This document shows, one piece after another, positions 1-9,194 of a DNA stretch of 64,000 bases (its first letter is position 1; the number at the start of each line of letters is the position of its first letter). Position numbers and translations under genes: made by a program. This DNA is from Mycobacterium sp. E787 (lineage in GTDB: Bacteria; Actinomycetota; Actinomycetes; Mycobacteriales; Mycobacteriaceae): assembly GCF_001668725.1 (NCBI RefSeq), contig NZ_LZKL01000118.1, positions 1 to 64,000 on the forward strand, read 5' to 3'. The notes under the pieces were generated by a model. That model saw only the letters and a program-made list of their open reading frames with translations. It was not told where the DNA came from and did no database searches.

Positions 1-59
1 AGTCGGGGAACACCGGGTTGGGCTGGTGAACCTGGTAGAGCGGGATGCGGTCGACGCCC
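1..59. repeat. 59-bp inverted copy of bases 1271-1329
   Basis: Bases 1-59 are the exact reverse complement of bases 1271-1329, which lie inside the aldo/keto reductase gene. Base 60 breaks the match. The copy replaces the expected 5' end of the membrane-protein gene that follows, so the true genomic sequence probably begins near base 60. A fold-back at a contig end is the simplest explanation; a genuine small inverted duplication is possible but less likely. Confidence 0.9.
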
Positions 60-60
60 G

Positions 61-930
61 CCGGCCGCCGCGCTGGCGACGCAATCGCTGGTGTTCGCGT
101 TCCTGTCCCCGCCCGTCGGCGCGATCCTCGGGCACCTGGCGCTCGCTCGGATCCGGCGCACCGGCGAGCCGGGCCGCAACCGCGCGGTGGCCGGGGTGGC
201 GCTGTCGTATGCGTTGGTCGCGCTGTTGGTCATCGCCCTGGCCGGGTGGGCCGGCCTGGCCGCGTTGCGATCCACCCCGAGCCGTACGCCGGGGCCGGCC
301 GCCACCGCCGCGGCGCCGGCGGGTCCGACGGTCGAACCGGCAGGTGTGGCCGCCCTGTTGCCCGGCGCGGGCGACCTGAAGACCCTCACCGACGACCAGA
401 ACGTCGAGGCCGGCCAGTCCTGGGACCACCCGTCCAGGTCGGACCGGGAGGGGACCATCGACCGCCCGGAGTGCTGGGGCGCCATCGCGCCGGGAACCCC
501 GGACGCCTACAACGTCGACGCCCTGTTCGGCTACCACGCCGCGGAATTCTCCGACACGCGCAGCCTGCTCAAATCGGTCCAGGTGATCGAGGCCGCCGCG
601 GCGTTTCGCGACGCGGCGGCGGCCCAGTCGCAGCTGCACAAGCTGCAGGACGGGTGGCAGCAGTGCGGCGGGACGACCGTGAGCGTGACGATTCCCGAGG
701 CGGGCGCGATCCCGTTCGCCGTGGGCCCGCCCGCCGACGCCGGCAACGGCATCACCACGTTGGGCCTGACGCCCAAGGGGCTGCAGGTGCGTTCGGCCCG
801 CGCGATCGCGGCCAAGGCCAACGTCGTCGTCGACCTCTACGTGTCCTACAGCGGCACCACCGACGCCGACCGCCCCCGGGCCACGGCCGTGAGCATCGCG
901 AACTTCGTGCTCAACAAGATCCCCGGCTGA
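61..930 (+). CDS. Membrane-anchored sensor-like protein (DUF4190 plus PknH-like extracellular domain), 5' truncated
   Basis: The frame is open from base 1, but residues before about base 60 come from the inverted copy, so only the part from 61 is trusted. The first 60 residues look like a DUF4190 region: a hydrophobic stretch containing AFLSPPVGAILGH, then RIRRTGE, then a transmembrane segment (LSYALVALLVIALAGWAG). A proline/alanine linker follows, then about 190 residues resembling the extracellular sensor domain of mycobacterial PknH and related lipoproteins, with paired cysteines in RPECWG and QQCGG. The protein should sit in the membrane with its C-terminal domain outside. The downstream aldo/keto reductase starts 23 bases after the stop but has its own promoter-like sequence. 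The real start lies outside reliable sequence. Ligand unknown. Confidence 0.7.
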   Translation, partial: PAAALATQSLVFAFLSPPVGAILGHLALARIRRTGEPGRNRAVAGVALSYALVALLVIALAGWAGLAALRSTPSRTPGPAATAAAPAGPTVEPAGVAALLPGAGDLKTLTDDQNVEAGQSWDHPSRSDREGTIDRPECWGAIAPGTPDAYNVDALFGYHAAEFSDTRSLLKSVQVIEAAAAFRDAAAAQSQLHKLQDGWQQCGGTTVSVTIPEAGAIPFAVGPPADAGNGITTLGLTPKGLQVRSARAIAAKANVVVDLYVSYSGTTDADRPRATAVSIANFVLNKIPG

Positions 931-953
931 GGCGCCCCAGTAGGGTGGGGCCC

Positions 954-1922
954 ATGAAATACCTGGACGTCGACGGCGTCGGATCCGTCAGCCGAATCGG
1001 CCTGGGCACCTGGCAGTTCGGGTCGCGGGAGTGGGGCTACGGGGAGGGCTACGCCTCGGGCGCCGCCCGCGACATCGTGCACCGGGCCCGCGCCCTGGGG
1101 GTCACGCTGTTCGACACCGCCGAGGTGTACGGGCTGGGCAAGAGCGAGCGGATCCTGGGCGAGGCGCTCGGCGACGAGCGCGCCGAGGTCGCGATCGCCA
1201 GCAAGATCATGCCGGTGGCGCCGTTCCCCGCGGTGGTCAAGCAGCGGGAGCGCGCCAGCGCGCGCCGGCTGGGCGTCGACCGCATCCCGCTCTACCAGGT
1301 TCACCAGCCCAACCCGGTGTTCCCCGACTCGGTGATCATGCCGGGGATGCGCGACCTGCTCGACGAGGGCAAGATCGGCGCGGCCGGCGTCTCCAACTAC
1401 TCGCTGGAGCGCTGGAAGAAGGCCGACGCGGCGCTGGGGCGGCCGGTGATCAGCAACCAGGTGCACTTCTCGCTCGCCCATGCCGGCGCCCTGGAGGACC
1501 TGGTGCCCTTCGCCGAGCGCGAGAACCGCATCGTGATCGCCTACAGCCCGCTGGCGCAGGGGCTGCTGGGCGGCAAGTACGGCGCGGACAACCGTCCCGG
1601 CGGCGTGCGCGCGGTGAACCCGCTGTTCGGCACGGAGAACCTGCGCCGCATCGAGCCGCTGCTGCAGACACTGCGCGACGTCGCGGCCACGGTCGGGGCC
1701 AAGCCGGCCCAGGTGGCGCTGGCCTGGCTGATCAGCCTCCCGGGTGTCGTGGCGATTCCCGGCGCGTCCAGCGTCGAGCAGCTCGAATTCAACGTCGCGG
1801 CCGCCGAGGTCGAGCTGCCGCCGGATTCCCGCGAGGCGCTCACCGACGCGGCCCGCGCCTTCCGGCCCGCCTCGGCCGGGCGCTTCCTGACCGATTTGGT
1901 CCGGGAGAAGTTGGGGCGTTAG
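954..1922 (+). CDS. Aldo/keto reductase
   Basis: This 322-residue protein is a cytosolic NADPH-dependent aldo/keto reductase of the (beta/alpha)8-barrel family. The catalytic tetrad is visible: Asp and Tyr in LFDTAEVYGLGKSER, Lys in ASKIMPV and His in YQVHQPNP. The cofactor end is seen in IPGASSVEQLEFN near the C-terminus. The physiological substrate cannot be read from sequence. The start is the ATG at 954: a TANNNT hexamer (TAGGGT, 941-946) lies exactly seven bases before it and there is no Shine-Dalgarno, the pattern of a leaderless mycobacterial transcript. Part of the gene (1271-1329) is repeated inverted at the window start. Confidence 0.88.
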   Translation: MKYLDVDGVGSVSRIGLGTWQFGSREWGYGEGYASGAARDIVHRARALGVTLFDTAEVYGLGKSERILGEALGDERAEVAIASKIMPVAPFPAVVKQRERASARRLGVDRIPLYQVHQPNPVFPDSVIMPGMRDLLDEGKIGAAGVSNYSLERWKKADAALGRPVISNQVHFSLAHAGALEDLVPFAERENRIVIAYSPLAQGLLGGKYGADNRPGGVRAVNPLFGTENLRRIEPLLQTLRDVAATVGAKPAQVALAWLISLPGVVAIPGASSVEQLEFNVAAAEVELPPDSREALTDAARAFRPASAGRFLTDLVREKLGR

Positions 1923-1928
1923 GACTGC

Positions 1929-2708
1929 TCAGGACTGCTTCGAGTCCGCGAACGCTGCCGGGCTGGCGGGCGCGCCCCGCGCCACCACCACCGGCATCGA
2001 GGTGGCCGCGTCGGTCCGCAGGACGGTGTGCACCACGTCGATGAGGTCCTCGACGGGCATCAGCTTGCCGGGCATGCAGCCGCGCGACGCCCAGAGCGGG
2101 ACGGCCTTCATGGCCAGGTCCATGTCCCAGCCGATGTTCATGCCGGTCTGGCTGTCGCCCTCGCCGCCGGCGCACTCGCCCACGATGAGGGTGGTGAAGC
2201 CGATGTCCGGATGCTCGGCCCGCCACGCCTCGACGAGCCGCTCCAGGGCCGCCTTGCTGACGCCGTACGCGCCGAGTCCCGGCCACGGCGGGCCGAACGT
2301 GCCCGCGTCGGAGGACAGGTAGACCGCCTTGCCCGCGGCGCCCGTCAGGTGCGGGACCGCCGCCGCCGTCACCAGCGCCGCGCCGATGACGTTGGTGTCG
2401 AAGATCCGCCGCCACGTCTCGGCGTCGGTGTCGACCATCCGTACCAGCGGACCGACGGCCGGCGTGTAGACGAGGTTGTCGATGCCGCCGAGCGCCTCGG
2501 CGGCGGCGGCGATCGCCGACCGGCACGACGCCTCGTCGGTCACGTCGCACGCGATGGCGACCGCACCCGCCCCGGCCTCCTGCGCCGCGGCCTCGATGCG
2601 CTCGCGGCGCCGGGCCAGCAGGGCGACCCGATCGCCGCGCTGCGCCAGACCGACACCGATGCACCGCCCGAGTCCGCTCGAGGCGCCCACCACCACTGTC
2701 CTTGACAT
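1929..2708 (-). CDS. SDR-family oxidoreductase
   Basis: A 259-residue short-chain dehydrogenase/reductase. The Rossmann nucleotide motif GASSGLG is at the N-terminus, the conserved DVTD and the NxxG-like VYTPAVG strand follow, the catalytic Ser lies in VYLSSDAG, and the active-site YGVSK is near residue 155. Such enzymes oxidise or reduce an alcohol/ketone with NAD(P)(H); the substrate is unknown. A strong Shine-Dalgarno (GGAGAGGG) precedes the ATG. It ends six bases from the convergent aldo/keto reductase stop. No operon partner is evident. Confidence 0.87.
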   Translation of the reverse strand: MSRTVVVGASSGLGRCIGVGLAQRGDRVALLARRRERIEAAAQEAGAGAVAIACDVTDEASCRSAIAAAAEALGGIDNLVYTPAVGPLVRMVDTDAETWRRIFDTNVIGAALVTAAAVPHLTGAAGKAVYLSSDAGTFGPPWPGLGAYGVSKAALERLVEAWRAEHPDIGFTTLIVGECAGGEGDSQTGMNIGWDMDLAMKAVPLWASRGCMPGKLMPVEDLIDVVHTVLRTDAATSMPVVVARGAPASPAAFADSKQS

Positions 2709-2787
2709 ATTCGCCCTCTCCTGTAACGAGCTGCCGTCGGCAAAAACCTACCGGATTGCGCCCGTCACGTGGCGATGGTCAGGCTGA

Positions 2788-4542
2788 TCAGTTGCTGATG
2801 ACGGTGTTCCGGTCCCCCAGCTTGGCCTGGTACATGGCCGCATCGGCCCGGGCCGTGATCGTGTCGACGGAATCGCCGGGCTGCGCAAGCGTTGCGCCGA
2901 TGCTCAGGGTCGCGGAGTACGTCTTGCCGGCTACGTGGATGGGATCGGCGGCGCGGCAGCGAATCTTCTCCGCGATGTGGCCGAGTTCCTCGGCGCTGCG
3001 CACGCCGGGCAGCAGGACCAGAATCTCGTCGCCTCCCGTCCGGCCGACGGTGTCCCCCCGGCGAACGCTCCCCCGGATCCGGGCCGCCAGGGTCGCCAGC
3101 ACGAAGTCGCCGATCCCGTGCCCCCAGGTGTCGTTGATGTCCTTGAAATGGTCGACGTCGCAGAACAACACGCCGACATGCGTTCCTACGTGTTGCGGTT
3201 CCTTCAGCGCGGAGGCGAGCCGGTCCAGGGCCTCGGCCCGGTTCACCAGACCGGTCAGGGTGTCGAAGCGCGCCAACCGCTCGAGTCGCTGCTCCGCCTC
3301 GACCTGGTCGTCGACGATGCGCAACGCCGCGATCACGCCGTCGGTGTCGCCGTCGGCGTCGACGTACGGTTTTCCGTGGCCCTCGACCCAGTGGTCGGTG
3401 CCGTCGGCGGAACGAATCCGGAACCGTTGCAGGACCGCGTCACCGGCGGCGACCCTGCGCAGCGCGTCGATGACCGTCTCCAGGTCGCGCGGATGGATAT
3501 GGCGGCTGAGATCGGAGCCGGTCCAGCTTTGCGGTGGCCGGCCGAACGCGGCCTCCACGGAAGGTGAGATCCACGCGACGTCGGCGCCGCGAAGGTGCAC
3601 GATGATGTCCACCGCGTTCTCGGCGAGGATGCGATAGCGCCGCTCGGCGTCGGCGCGTTCCTTGCTGACCAATTCCTTCTCGATCAGCAGTTTCTGCTCG
3701 CGCTGGCTGAGATAGAACGTGACCGCCCCGACGATGAGGGCGCCCAGCAGCACCGAGAAGGTCCACTCCGCGTGCTCACCCAGCCCGAGCCCCAGGAAGA
3801 CCGGCCGCGACAGCGCAACGACGACCGGAAATCCGGCGAGGATGGCCACCAACCGGAGCAACGACGTCCGATCGGGCCGGGCGAGCAGCCAGGCGACCGG
3901 GAACCGGTCGGGGCGCGTCAGCGACGTCGCGGCGGCGAGCAGCAGCAGCGCAAGGCCCGTCATGAGCGCCTGACCGGTCGACGGCGAGTAACCCACCAGC
4001 GCCAGTGCGTTGAACAGGTACGCACCGACCGTGACCGCCGGGATGGCGGCGCCGGCCGCCATGCATGCCGGCCACACCAGGCGGGTCCACCGATCCACCC
4101 GGATCAGCGCCGCGGCGGCCGCCAGGAGCAGGACCGACAACGCCGTCTGCGGGCTTGGGCGCCCCGGCCAGGTCTGTTGCGACGCGCGCACCGCGTCGCC
4201 GAACCACACCTGGTCCATGGCCGACGACGACCCCCCGGCCGCGTACTCGATCAGGGTCATGCCGGCGAGGGCGCCGACCGCCAGCGCGAGCCCGCGCCCT
4301 GCCGGGACGCGGCCACGCGGTGGATTGCCCGACTGCGCCGCGATCGCCGCCGCCAGCGCCGCCAGCCACAACGCGGTCCACGGCATCATCTGCGGCCAGG
4401 CCGGATAGACCCTGGTCAACTCGTCGGTACCGGTCGCCCAGCCCGCCCAGGCCGCGCCGGCGAGCGCGAACCCGGCGGCCAGCGCGATCCGTCGGCACCA
4501 GGCCACGTCGTTCAGGCGTCCGTCCGGGCTCGACCTCTCCAT
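2788..4542 (-). CDS. Membrane PAS-GGDEF diguanylate cyclase
   Basis: A 584-residue protein with roughly eight hydrophobic segments in the first 270 residues, a short linker, a PAS domain (about 285-410, RYRILAENAVDIIVHLRG onward) and a C-terminal GGDEF domain. It should make cyclic di-GMP from two GTP at the membrane in answer to a signal sensed by the N-terminal or PAS part. The signature reads GGDEI rather than GGDEF, a substitution seen in some active enzymes. An RRGD sequence five residues upstream fits the RxxD inhibitory I-site. No EAL domain is present. The ATG at 4542 is preferred to the upstream in-frame start because AGGAAGGGG precedes it at good spacing. Confidence 0.85.
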   Translation of the reverse strand: MERSSPDGRLNDVAWCRRIALAAGFALAGAAWAGWATGTDELTRVYPAWPQMMPWTALWLAALAAAIAAQSGNPPRGRVPAGRGLALAVGALAGMTLIEYAAGGSSSAMDQVWFGDAVRASQQTWPGRPSPQTALSVLLLAAAAALIRVDRWTRLVWPACMAAGAAIPAVTVGAYLFNALALVGYSPSTGQALMTGLALLLLAAATSLTRPDRFPVAWLLARPDRTSLLRLVAILAGFPVVVALSRPVFLGLGLGEHAEWTFSVLLGALIVGAVTFYLSQREQKLLIEKELVSKERADAERRYRILAENAVDIIVHLRGADVAWISPSVEAAFGRPPQSWTGSDLSRHIHPRDLETVIDALRRVAAGDAVLQRFRIRSADGTDHWVEGHGKPYVDADGDTDGVIAALRIVDDQVEAEQRLERLARFDTLTGLVNRAEALDRLASALKEPQHVGTHVGVLFCDVDHFKDINDTWGHGIGDFVLATLAARIRGSVRRGDTVGRTGGDEILVLLPGVRSAEELGHIAEKIRCRAADPIHVAGKTYSATLSIGATLAQPGDSVDTITARADAAMYQAKLGDRNTVISN

Positions 4543-4671
4543 CGGGTGCCCCTTCCTCGCCCGGCGGCGGCGCAACCGACATTGTGCGCGGAGCGGAAGC
4601 CGATGTCTCGGGGCAGAAGGTCATCAATCCCGGTGCGGAAGGTCACCAATGTGACCCGGCGATCGTCCCGC

Positions 4672-6822
4672 TCAGCCGCCGTCCGGGGCCTGCAGCACCA
4701 CGGCGCTGTGCGCGTCCACGGTGAACGTGCCCCCGCCGGGCACCTCCTCCGCCGGGGTCTCCTCCTCCGGTCCGGTGAAGATGACCAGCTGCCAGGAGGC
4801 GCCGAATTCCTTTGCCGGCAAGGTGAATTCGATCGGCTCGTGATGGGCGTTGAAGCACAACAGGAACGAGTCGTCGAGGACGCGCTGGCCCCGGGCGTCG
4901 CGGTCGGGGATGCCGTGGCCGTTGAGGAACACCGCGACCGACTTCGCGAACCCCGCGCCCCAGTCCTCCTCGGTCATCTCCGCCCCCTCGGGGGTGAACC
5001 AGGCGATGTCGGGCAGCCCGTCCTGCCCGCGGCGACCCAGGGGCTTGCCGGAAAAGAACCGGCGGCGCCGGAACACCGGGTGGTTGGCGCGCAGCGCCGA
5101 CACCGTGCGGGTGAATTCCAGCAGGCCGTTATCGGCCTTCGCCCAGTCGATCCAGGTGAGCTCGTTGTCCTGGCAGTAACCGTTGTTGTTGCCGTTCTGG
5201 GTGCGGCCGAGCTCGTCGCCGTGGCAGATCATCGGCACGCCCTGGGAGAGCAGCAGCGTGGTGAGGAAGTTGCGCTGCTGGCGGGCGCGCAGCGCGTTGA
5301 CGTCCGGGTCGTCGGTCGGCCCCTCCGCGCCGCAGTTCCAGGACCGGTTGTGGCTCTCGCCGTCGTTGTTGTCCTCGCCGTTGGCCTCGTTGTGTTTCTC
5401 GTTGTAGGACACCAGGTCCCGCAGCGTGAACCCGTCGTGCGCAATGACGAAGTTGATCGACGCCACCGGCCGGCGCGCCGTGTGCTCATAGAGGTCGGCC
5501 GATCCCGACAGGCGGTAGGCGAACTCGTCGAGCGTGGCCGGCTCGCCGCGCCAGAAGTCGCGAACCGTGTCGCGGTACTTGCCGTTCCATTCGGTCCACT
5601 GCGGCGGGAAGTTGCCCACCTGGTAGCCGCCGGGGCCGACGTCCCACGGCTCGGCGATGAGCTTGACCTGGCTGATCGTCGGATCCTGTTGCACCAGTTC
5701 GAAAAACGTCGCCAGCCGGTCGACGTCATAGAATTCGCGGGCCAGCGTGGCGGCCAGGTCGAAACGGAAGCCGTCGACGTGCATCTCGAGCACCCAGTAG
5801 CGCAGCGAGTCCATGATCAGCTGCAGCGCGTGCGGATGCCCGACGTTGAGGCTGTTACCCGTGCCGGTGTAGTCCATGTAGTAGCGCTTGTCGTCGTCGA
5901 CCAGCCGGTAGTAGGCGGCGTTGTCGATTCCCCGCATCGACAGCGTCGGGCCCAGGTGGTTGCCCTCGGCCGTGTGGTTGTAGACGACGTCGAGGATCAC
6001 CTCGATGCCGGCCTCGTGCAGCGCCCGCACCATCGCCTTGAACTCCTGCACCTGCCCGCCCGGGGAGGTCGCGCTCGAGTACTTGAAGTCGGGTGCGAAG
6101 AACCCGATCGTGTTGTAGCCCCAGTAATTCGACAAGCCCTTGTCCACCAGGGTCGAGTCGTTGGCGAAGTGGTGCACCGGCATCAGCTCGATGGCGGTGA
6201 CGCCAAGGCTCTTGAGGTGCTCGATGATCACCGGGTGCGCCACGGCCGAGTAGGTGCCGCGCAGCTGCTCGGGGATGTCGGGGTGGGTCTGCGTGAGGCC
6301 CTTGACGTGCGCCTCGTAGATGACGGTGTCGGCGTACTGGTGGTCCGGGGGCCGGTCGTTGCCCCAGTCGAAGTAGGGGCTGATCACCACCGACTTGGGC
6401 ATGCTGGGGGCGGAGTCGTCGTCGTTGCGGCTGTCGGGGTCGCCGAAGTTGTAGCTGAACAGCGACTGGTTCCACTCGAATGAACCGTCGATGGCCTTCG
6501 AGTACGGGTCCACCAGCAGCTTGTTCGGGTTGCAGCGCAGGCCGTTCTCCGGCTCGTACGGGCCGTGCACGCGGTAGCCGTAGCGCTGCCCCGGTTCGAT
6601 GCCGGGGATGTAGGCGTGCCAGACGAATCCGTCGACCTCGGGCAGCGGGATCCGGCTCTCCACCCCGTCGGCGTCGAACAGGCACAGCTCCACCCGCTCG
6701 GCCACCTCGCTGAACACCGCGAAGTTGGTGCCGGCGCCGTCATACGTCGCGCCCAGCGGATAGGCCCTGCCGGGCCACACTTCACCGGTGGGCGTGGGCG
6801 CGAGGGGTTCTGCGGATGTCAT
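4672..6822 (-). CDS. glgX: Glycogen debranching enzyme GlgX/TreX (GH13 isoamylase type)
   Basis: The 716-residue protein is a full-length glycogen debranching enzyme that hydrolyses alpha-1,6 branch linkages in the cytosol. An N-terminal CBM48-type domain (about 20-130) precedes the GH13 barrel. Catalytic residues are in view: the nucleophile Asp in DGFRFDLA, the acid/base Glu in LIAEPWDVGPGG and the stabilising Asp in HDGFTLRDLVSYN. In M. tuberculosis treX lies beside treY/treZ; those genes are not here, so this copy stands alone. It may feed maltodextrin release when stored glucan is used. TATTGA seven bases before the ATG could be a leaderless-type minus 10, but it lacks the final T. Confidence 0.95.
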   Translation of the reverse strand: MTSAEPLAPTPTGEVWPGRAYPLGATYDGAGTNFAVFSEVAERVELCLFDADGVESRIPLPEVDGFVWHAYIPGIEPGQRYGYRVHGPYEPENGLRCNPNKLLVDPYSKAIDGSFEWNQSLFSYNFGDPDSRNDDDSAPSMPKSVVISPYFDWGNDRPPDHQYADTVIYEAHVKGLTQTHPDIPEQLRGTYSAVAHPVIIEHLKSLGVTAIELMPVHHFANDSTLVDKGLSNYWGYNTIGFFAPDFKYSSATSPGGQVQEFKAMVRALHEAGIEVILDVVYNHTAEGNHLGPTLSMRGIDNAAYYRLVDDDKRYYMDYTGTGNSLNVGHPHALQLIMDSLRYWVLEMHVDGFRFDLAATLAREFYDVDRLATFFELVQQDPTISQVKLIAEPWDVGPGGYQVGNFPPQWTEWNGKYRDTVRDFWRGEPATLDEFAYRLSGSADLYEHTARRPVASINFVIAHDGFTLRDLVSYNEKHNEANGEDNNDGESHNRSWNCGAEGPTDDPDVNALRARQQRNFLTTLLLSQGVPMICHGDELGRTQNGNNNGYCQDNELTWIDWAKADNGLLEFTRTVSALRANHPVFRRRRFFSGKPLGRRGQDGLPDIAWFTPEGAEMTEEDWGAGFAKSVAVFLNGHGIPDRDARGQRVLDDSFLLCFNAHHEPIEFTLPAKEFGASWQLVIFTGPEEETPAEEVPGGGTFTVDAHSAVVLQAPDGG

Positions 6823-6891
6823 GGCGCTTTCAATACCCTGCGGCGGCCGCTTCCAAACAGCGGTGCGGAAGGGCTTGCGGCGGAGCGGTTT

Positions 6892-8073
6892 TCAGGGTTT
6901 TAACATGACTTTTACCGCGCCGTCCTGCTTCTTCTGGAAGATCTCGTAGCCGTGCGGGGCCGCATCGAGGGGCAGCACGTGGGTGGCGAAGGTGTCGACG
7001 CCGAGCGGGTCGCCGTCGCCCAGCAGCGGCATGATGTCGTCGACCCACCTCTTGACGTTGGCCTGCCCCATCCGCAGGGTCACCTGCTTGTCGAAGAGGG
7101 TGAGCATCGGCAGCGGGTCGGCCATCCCGCCGTAGACGCCGATCAGCGAGATGGTGCCGCCCCGTCGCACGATGTCGATGGCGGAATACAGGGCGCTGAG
7201 CCGGTCCACGCCGGCGGTCTGCATGACCCGCTTGCCCAGGAAGTCCGGCAGCATCCCGCTGGCCTGCTGCGCCAGCCGTGCCGCGGGCGAACCGTGCGAC
7301 TCCATCCCCACCGCGTCGATCACCGAGTCGGTGCCCCGGCCGTCGGTCAGGTCGCGGATCGCGTCCCCCAGGGGCGCGTCGAGCCGGCCCAGATCGATGG
7401 TGTGGATGCCGCGCTCGGCGGCGCGGGCCAGGCGCTCGGGCACCAGGTCGACGGCGATGACCCGGTAGCCGAGATGATCGGCGATGCGCGCGGCCATGTC
7501 CCCGATGGGGCCCAGGCCCAGCACGGTCACCGACCCGCCGTCGGGGATGTCGGCGTAGGCCACCGCCTGCCAGGCGGTGGGCAGCACGTCGGACAGGTAG
7601 ACGAAGCGCGAATCCGGCGGTCCCTCAGGGACTTTGATGTGCGTGAACTGCGCCTGCGGGACGCGCAGCAGCTCGGCCTGGCCGCCGGGGACTTCGCCGT
7701 AGAGCTCCGAGTAGCCGAACAGGGCCGCGCCCATGCCCTGGTCGCGCACCTGGGTGGTTTCGCATTGGGTGTAGAGCCGGTTGCCGCACATGTAACAACG
7801 GCCGCAGGAGATCTGGAACGGGATGACGACCCGGTCGCCGACGCGCAGGTCGCCGGTTTCCGGGCCGACCTCGCGCACGATCCCCATCGGTTCGTGGCCC
7901 AGGATGTCCCCGGGCTTCATGAAGGCGCCCAGGATCTCGTAGAGGTGCAGGTCGGACCCGCAGATGTTGGTCGAGGTGACCTCGATGACGGCGTCGGTGG
8001 GCCGCTCGATCTTGGGGTCGGGCACCGACTCCACCCGGACGTCGCGCTTGCCTTGCCACGTGACAGCTTTCAT
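6892..8073 (-). CDS. Zinc-dependent alcohol dehydrogenase family protein
   Basis: A 393-residue medium-chain dehydrogenase. The GroES-like half has the catalytic-zinc residues Cys in NICGSDLH and GHE in ILGHEPMG, and the structural zinc site in CGRCYMCGNRLYTQC. The Rossmann half carries VLGLGPIGDMAA and an acidic VDLVPERL end suggesting NAD preference. The long insert and overall layout resemble glutathione-independent formaldehyde dehydrogenase-like enzymes, but the substrate is not established. The gene follows glgX with a 69-base gap and has its own start. Confident of family, not of substrate. Confidence 0.88.
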   Translation of the reverse strand: MKAVTWQGKRDVRVESVPDPKIERPTDAVIEVTSTNICGSDLHLYEILGAFMKPGDILGHEPMGIVREVGPETGDLRVGDRVVIPFQISCGRCYMCGNRLYTQCETTQVRDQGMGAALFGYSELYGEVPGGQAELLRVPQAQFTHIKVPEGPPDSRFVYLSDVLPTAWQAVAYADIPDGGSVTVLGLGPIGDMAARIADHLGYRVIAVDLVPERLARAAERGIHTIDLGRLDAPLGDAIRDLTDGRGTDSVIDAVGMESHGSPAARLAQQASGMLPDFLGKRVMQTAGVDRLSALYSAIDIVRRGGTISLIGVYGGMADPLPMLTLFDKQVTLRMGQANVKRWVDDIMPLLGDGDPLGVDTFATHVLPLDAAPHGYEIFQKKQDGAVKVMLKP

Positions 8074-8133
8074 GGGCCTGGCGCATACCCGCGCCGCGCC
8101 GGCCGAAACGGCTCGGGTGGCCGTGTGCCGGGT

Positions 8134-8856
8134 TTACGCGCCGCGCGCGGTCTGATGGCGGCGCTTGAGCGGATGCTCGGCGTCGATCAGCGACCTGGCG
8201 ATCTCGATGAGCTTGGTGTTGGATTGCTGCGAGAGCCGGGCGAGGAGTTCGAACGCCTCGACCGCGTCCAGGTTGAAGCGTTCCATGACCACACCCTTGG
8301 CCTGGCCGATGACGTCGCGTGACGCGAGCGCGCTGCGGAATTGGTCCTGGCGGCGCATCATCGACCACGCCAGGGCGACGTGGGTGGCGAAAACCCCGCC
8401 GACTTCCAGTGATTCGTCGGTGAACGCGTGGGGATGGTCGGCATAGAAGTTGAGCGCGGCCATGGTGCCGCTGTCGGCGAACAACTCGTAGGACAGGATG
8501 GAGCGGATCGGGGTCTGCTCGAGCGCGTGCATCTGGTATTTCGGCCACCGCTGATCGAGGTTCAGGTCCTCGACGTGCATCACGTGGTGCTGCCACACGG
8601 CCGACAGGCACGGCCCTTCGCCGTACCGGTTCTGGATCGCGTCCAGAACCATCGGGTAGCGATGCGTGGCGGCGACGTTGCTGACGGCCTTGGTCTTGTC
8701 GGCCAGCGTGATCCCCGCGTACTGGCAGCCCGCCACGTGCCGGACGCCGCTGTCGATGAGTTCGTGCAGCCCGACACCCGTGTCGGTGCCCTGGCGCTCG
8801 AGTTCGGCGATCAGCCCCGCCAGCCGTGCCACCACCGTGGTGTTGTCCACCGGCAC
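8134..8856 (-). CDS. GAF-ANTAR regulatory protein
   Basis: A 240-residue cytoplasmic regulator. Residues about 20-165 form a GAF sensor domain (GVRHVAGCQYAGITLADK onward; YGEGPCLSAVW is typical of this mycobacterial subfamily). Residues about 175-230 form an ANTAR RNA-binding domain with the alanine-rich helix containing RDVIGQAKGVVMERF. ANTAR proteins bind twin-loop RNA hairpins and prevent transcription termination. The ligand and target RNA are not identifiable here. The start is a GTG preceded by GAGGGGGTGACGTC, a usable ribosome site. It is transcribed away from the NDH-2-like gene. Confidence 0.87.
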   Translation of the reverse strand: MPVDNTTVVARLAGLIAELERQGTDTGVGLHELIDSGVRHVAGCQYAGITLADKTKAVSNVAATHRYPMVLDAIQNRYGEGPCLSAVWQHHVMHVEDLNLDQRWPKYQMHALEQTPIRSILSYELFADSGTMAALNFYADHPHAFTDESLEVGGVFATHVALAWSMMRRQDQFRSALASRDVIGQAKGVVMERFNLDAVEAFELLARLSQQSNTKLIEIARSLIDAEHPLKRRHQTARGA

Positions 8857-9194
8857 GACGTCACCCCCTCGAGAGCTTCTTCATTCTGGTCCGTGTACGC
8901 CCACTGCATCCGCCGCCCGGCCGAGCCCCGCTCACCCGTGTCATGGTGGCGAGGACCGATCGACGGTGTCGACGCACGAAACGAAGTCTATGGGCCAGTC
9001 AACGAAGTGCAAAGCAGGTTACGAACGCTGCGCGGCCCGCGGGACGAAGCCGGCCGGCGGCAAGCGAAGGGGATTCGCGGCACGCCGAACGCCTTGCGAA
9101 CCCGGAATTGTTGTGCCGCAATAAATAACGGCCGCGTCCTGGGACGCCCCGGCGGCGTCGGGCTAACCCGGCGGCACGGGTTAGACTCGCCTTG
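8857..9194. other. 338-bp intergenic region between divergent genes
   Basis: No supported coding sequence is seen. Its right edge carries the palindromic promoter of the NDH-2-like gene (see 9163-9187); the left edge carries the ribosome site of the GAF-ANTAR gene. The base composition around 8970-9130 is less GC-rich than the flanking genes, which fits untranslated promoter sequence. Confidence 0.6.
9163..9187 (+). promoter_or_regulatory. Palindrome overlapping a leaderless-type promoter
   Basis: CTAACCCG (9163-9170) and CGGGTTAG (9177-9184) are perfect 8-bp inverted arms separated by six bases. The right arm overlaps the hexamer TAGACT (9182-9187), which stands exactly seven bases before the ATG at 9195. 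This is the spacing of a mycobacterial minus 10 element for a leaderless mRNA, so a regulator bound to the palindrome would block RNA polymerase. The regulator is unknown. Confidence 0.55.

Noticed and set aside
3595..6483. 962-codon open frame on the plus strand
   Set aside because: It lies antisense to the diguanylate cyclase and glgX genes, is rich in Arg, Val, Gly and His, and shows no domain; it is a GC-rich shadow frame.
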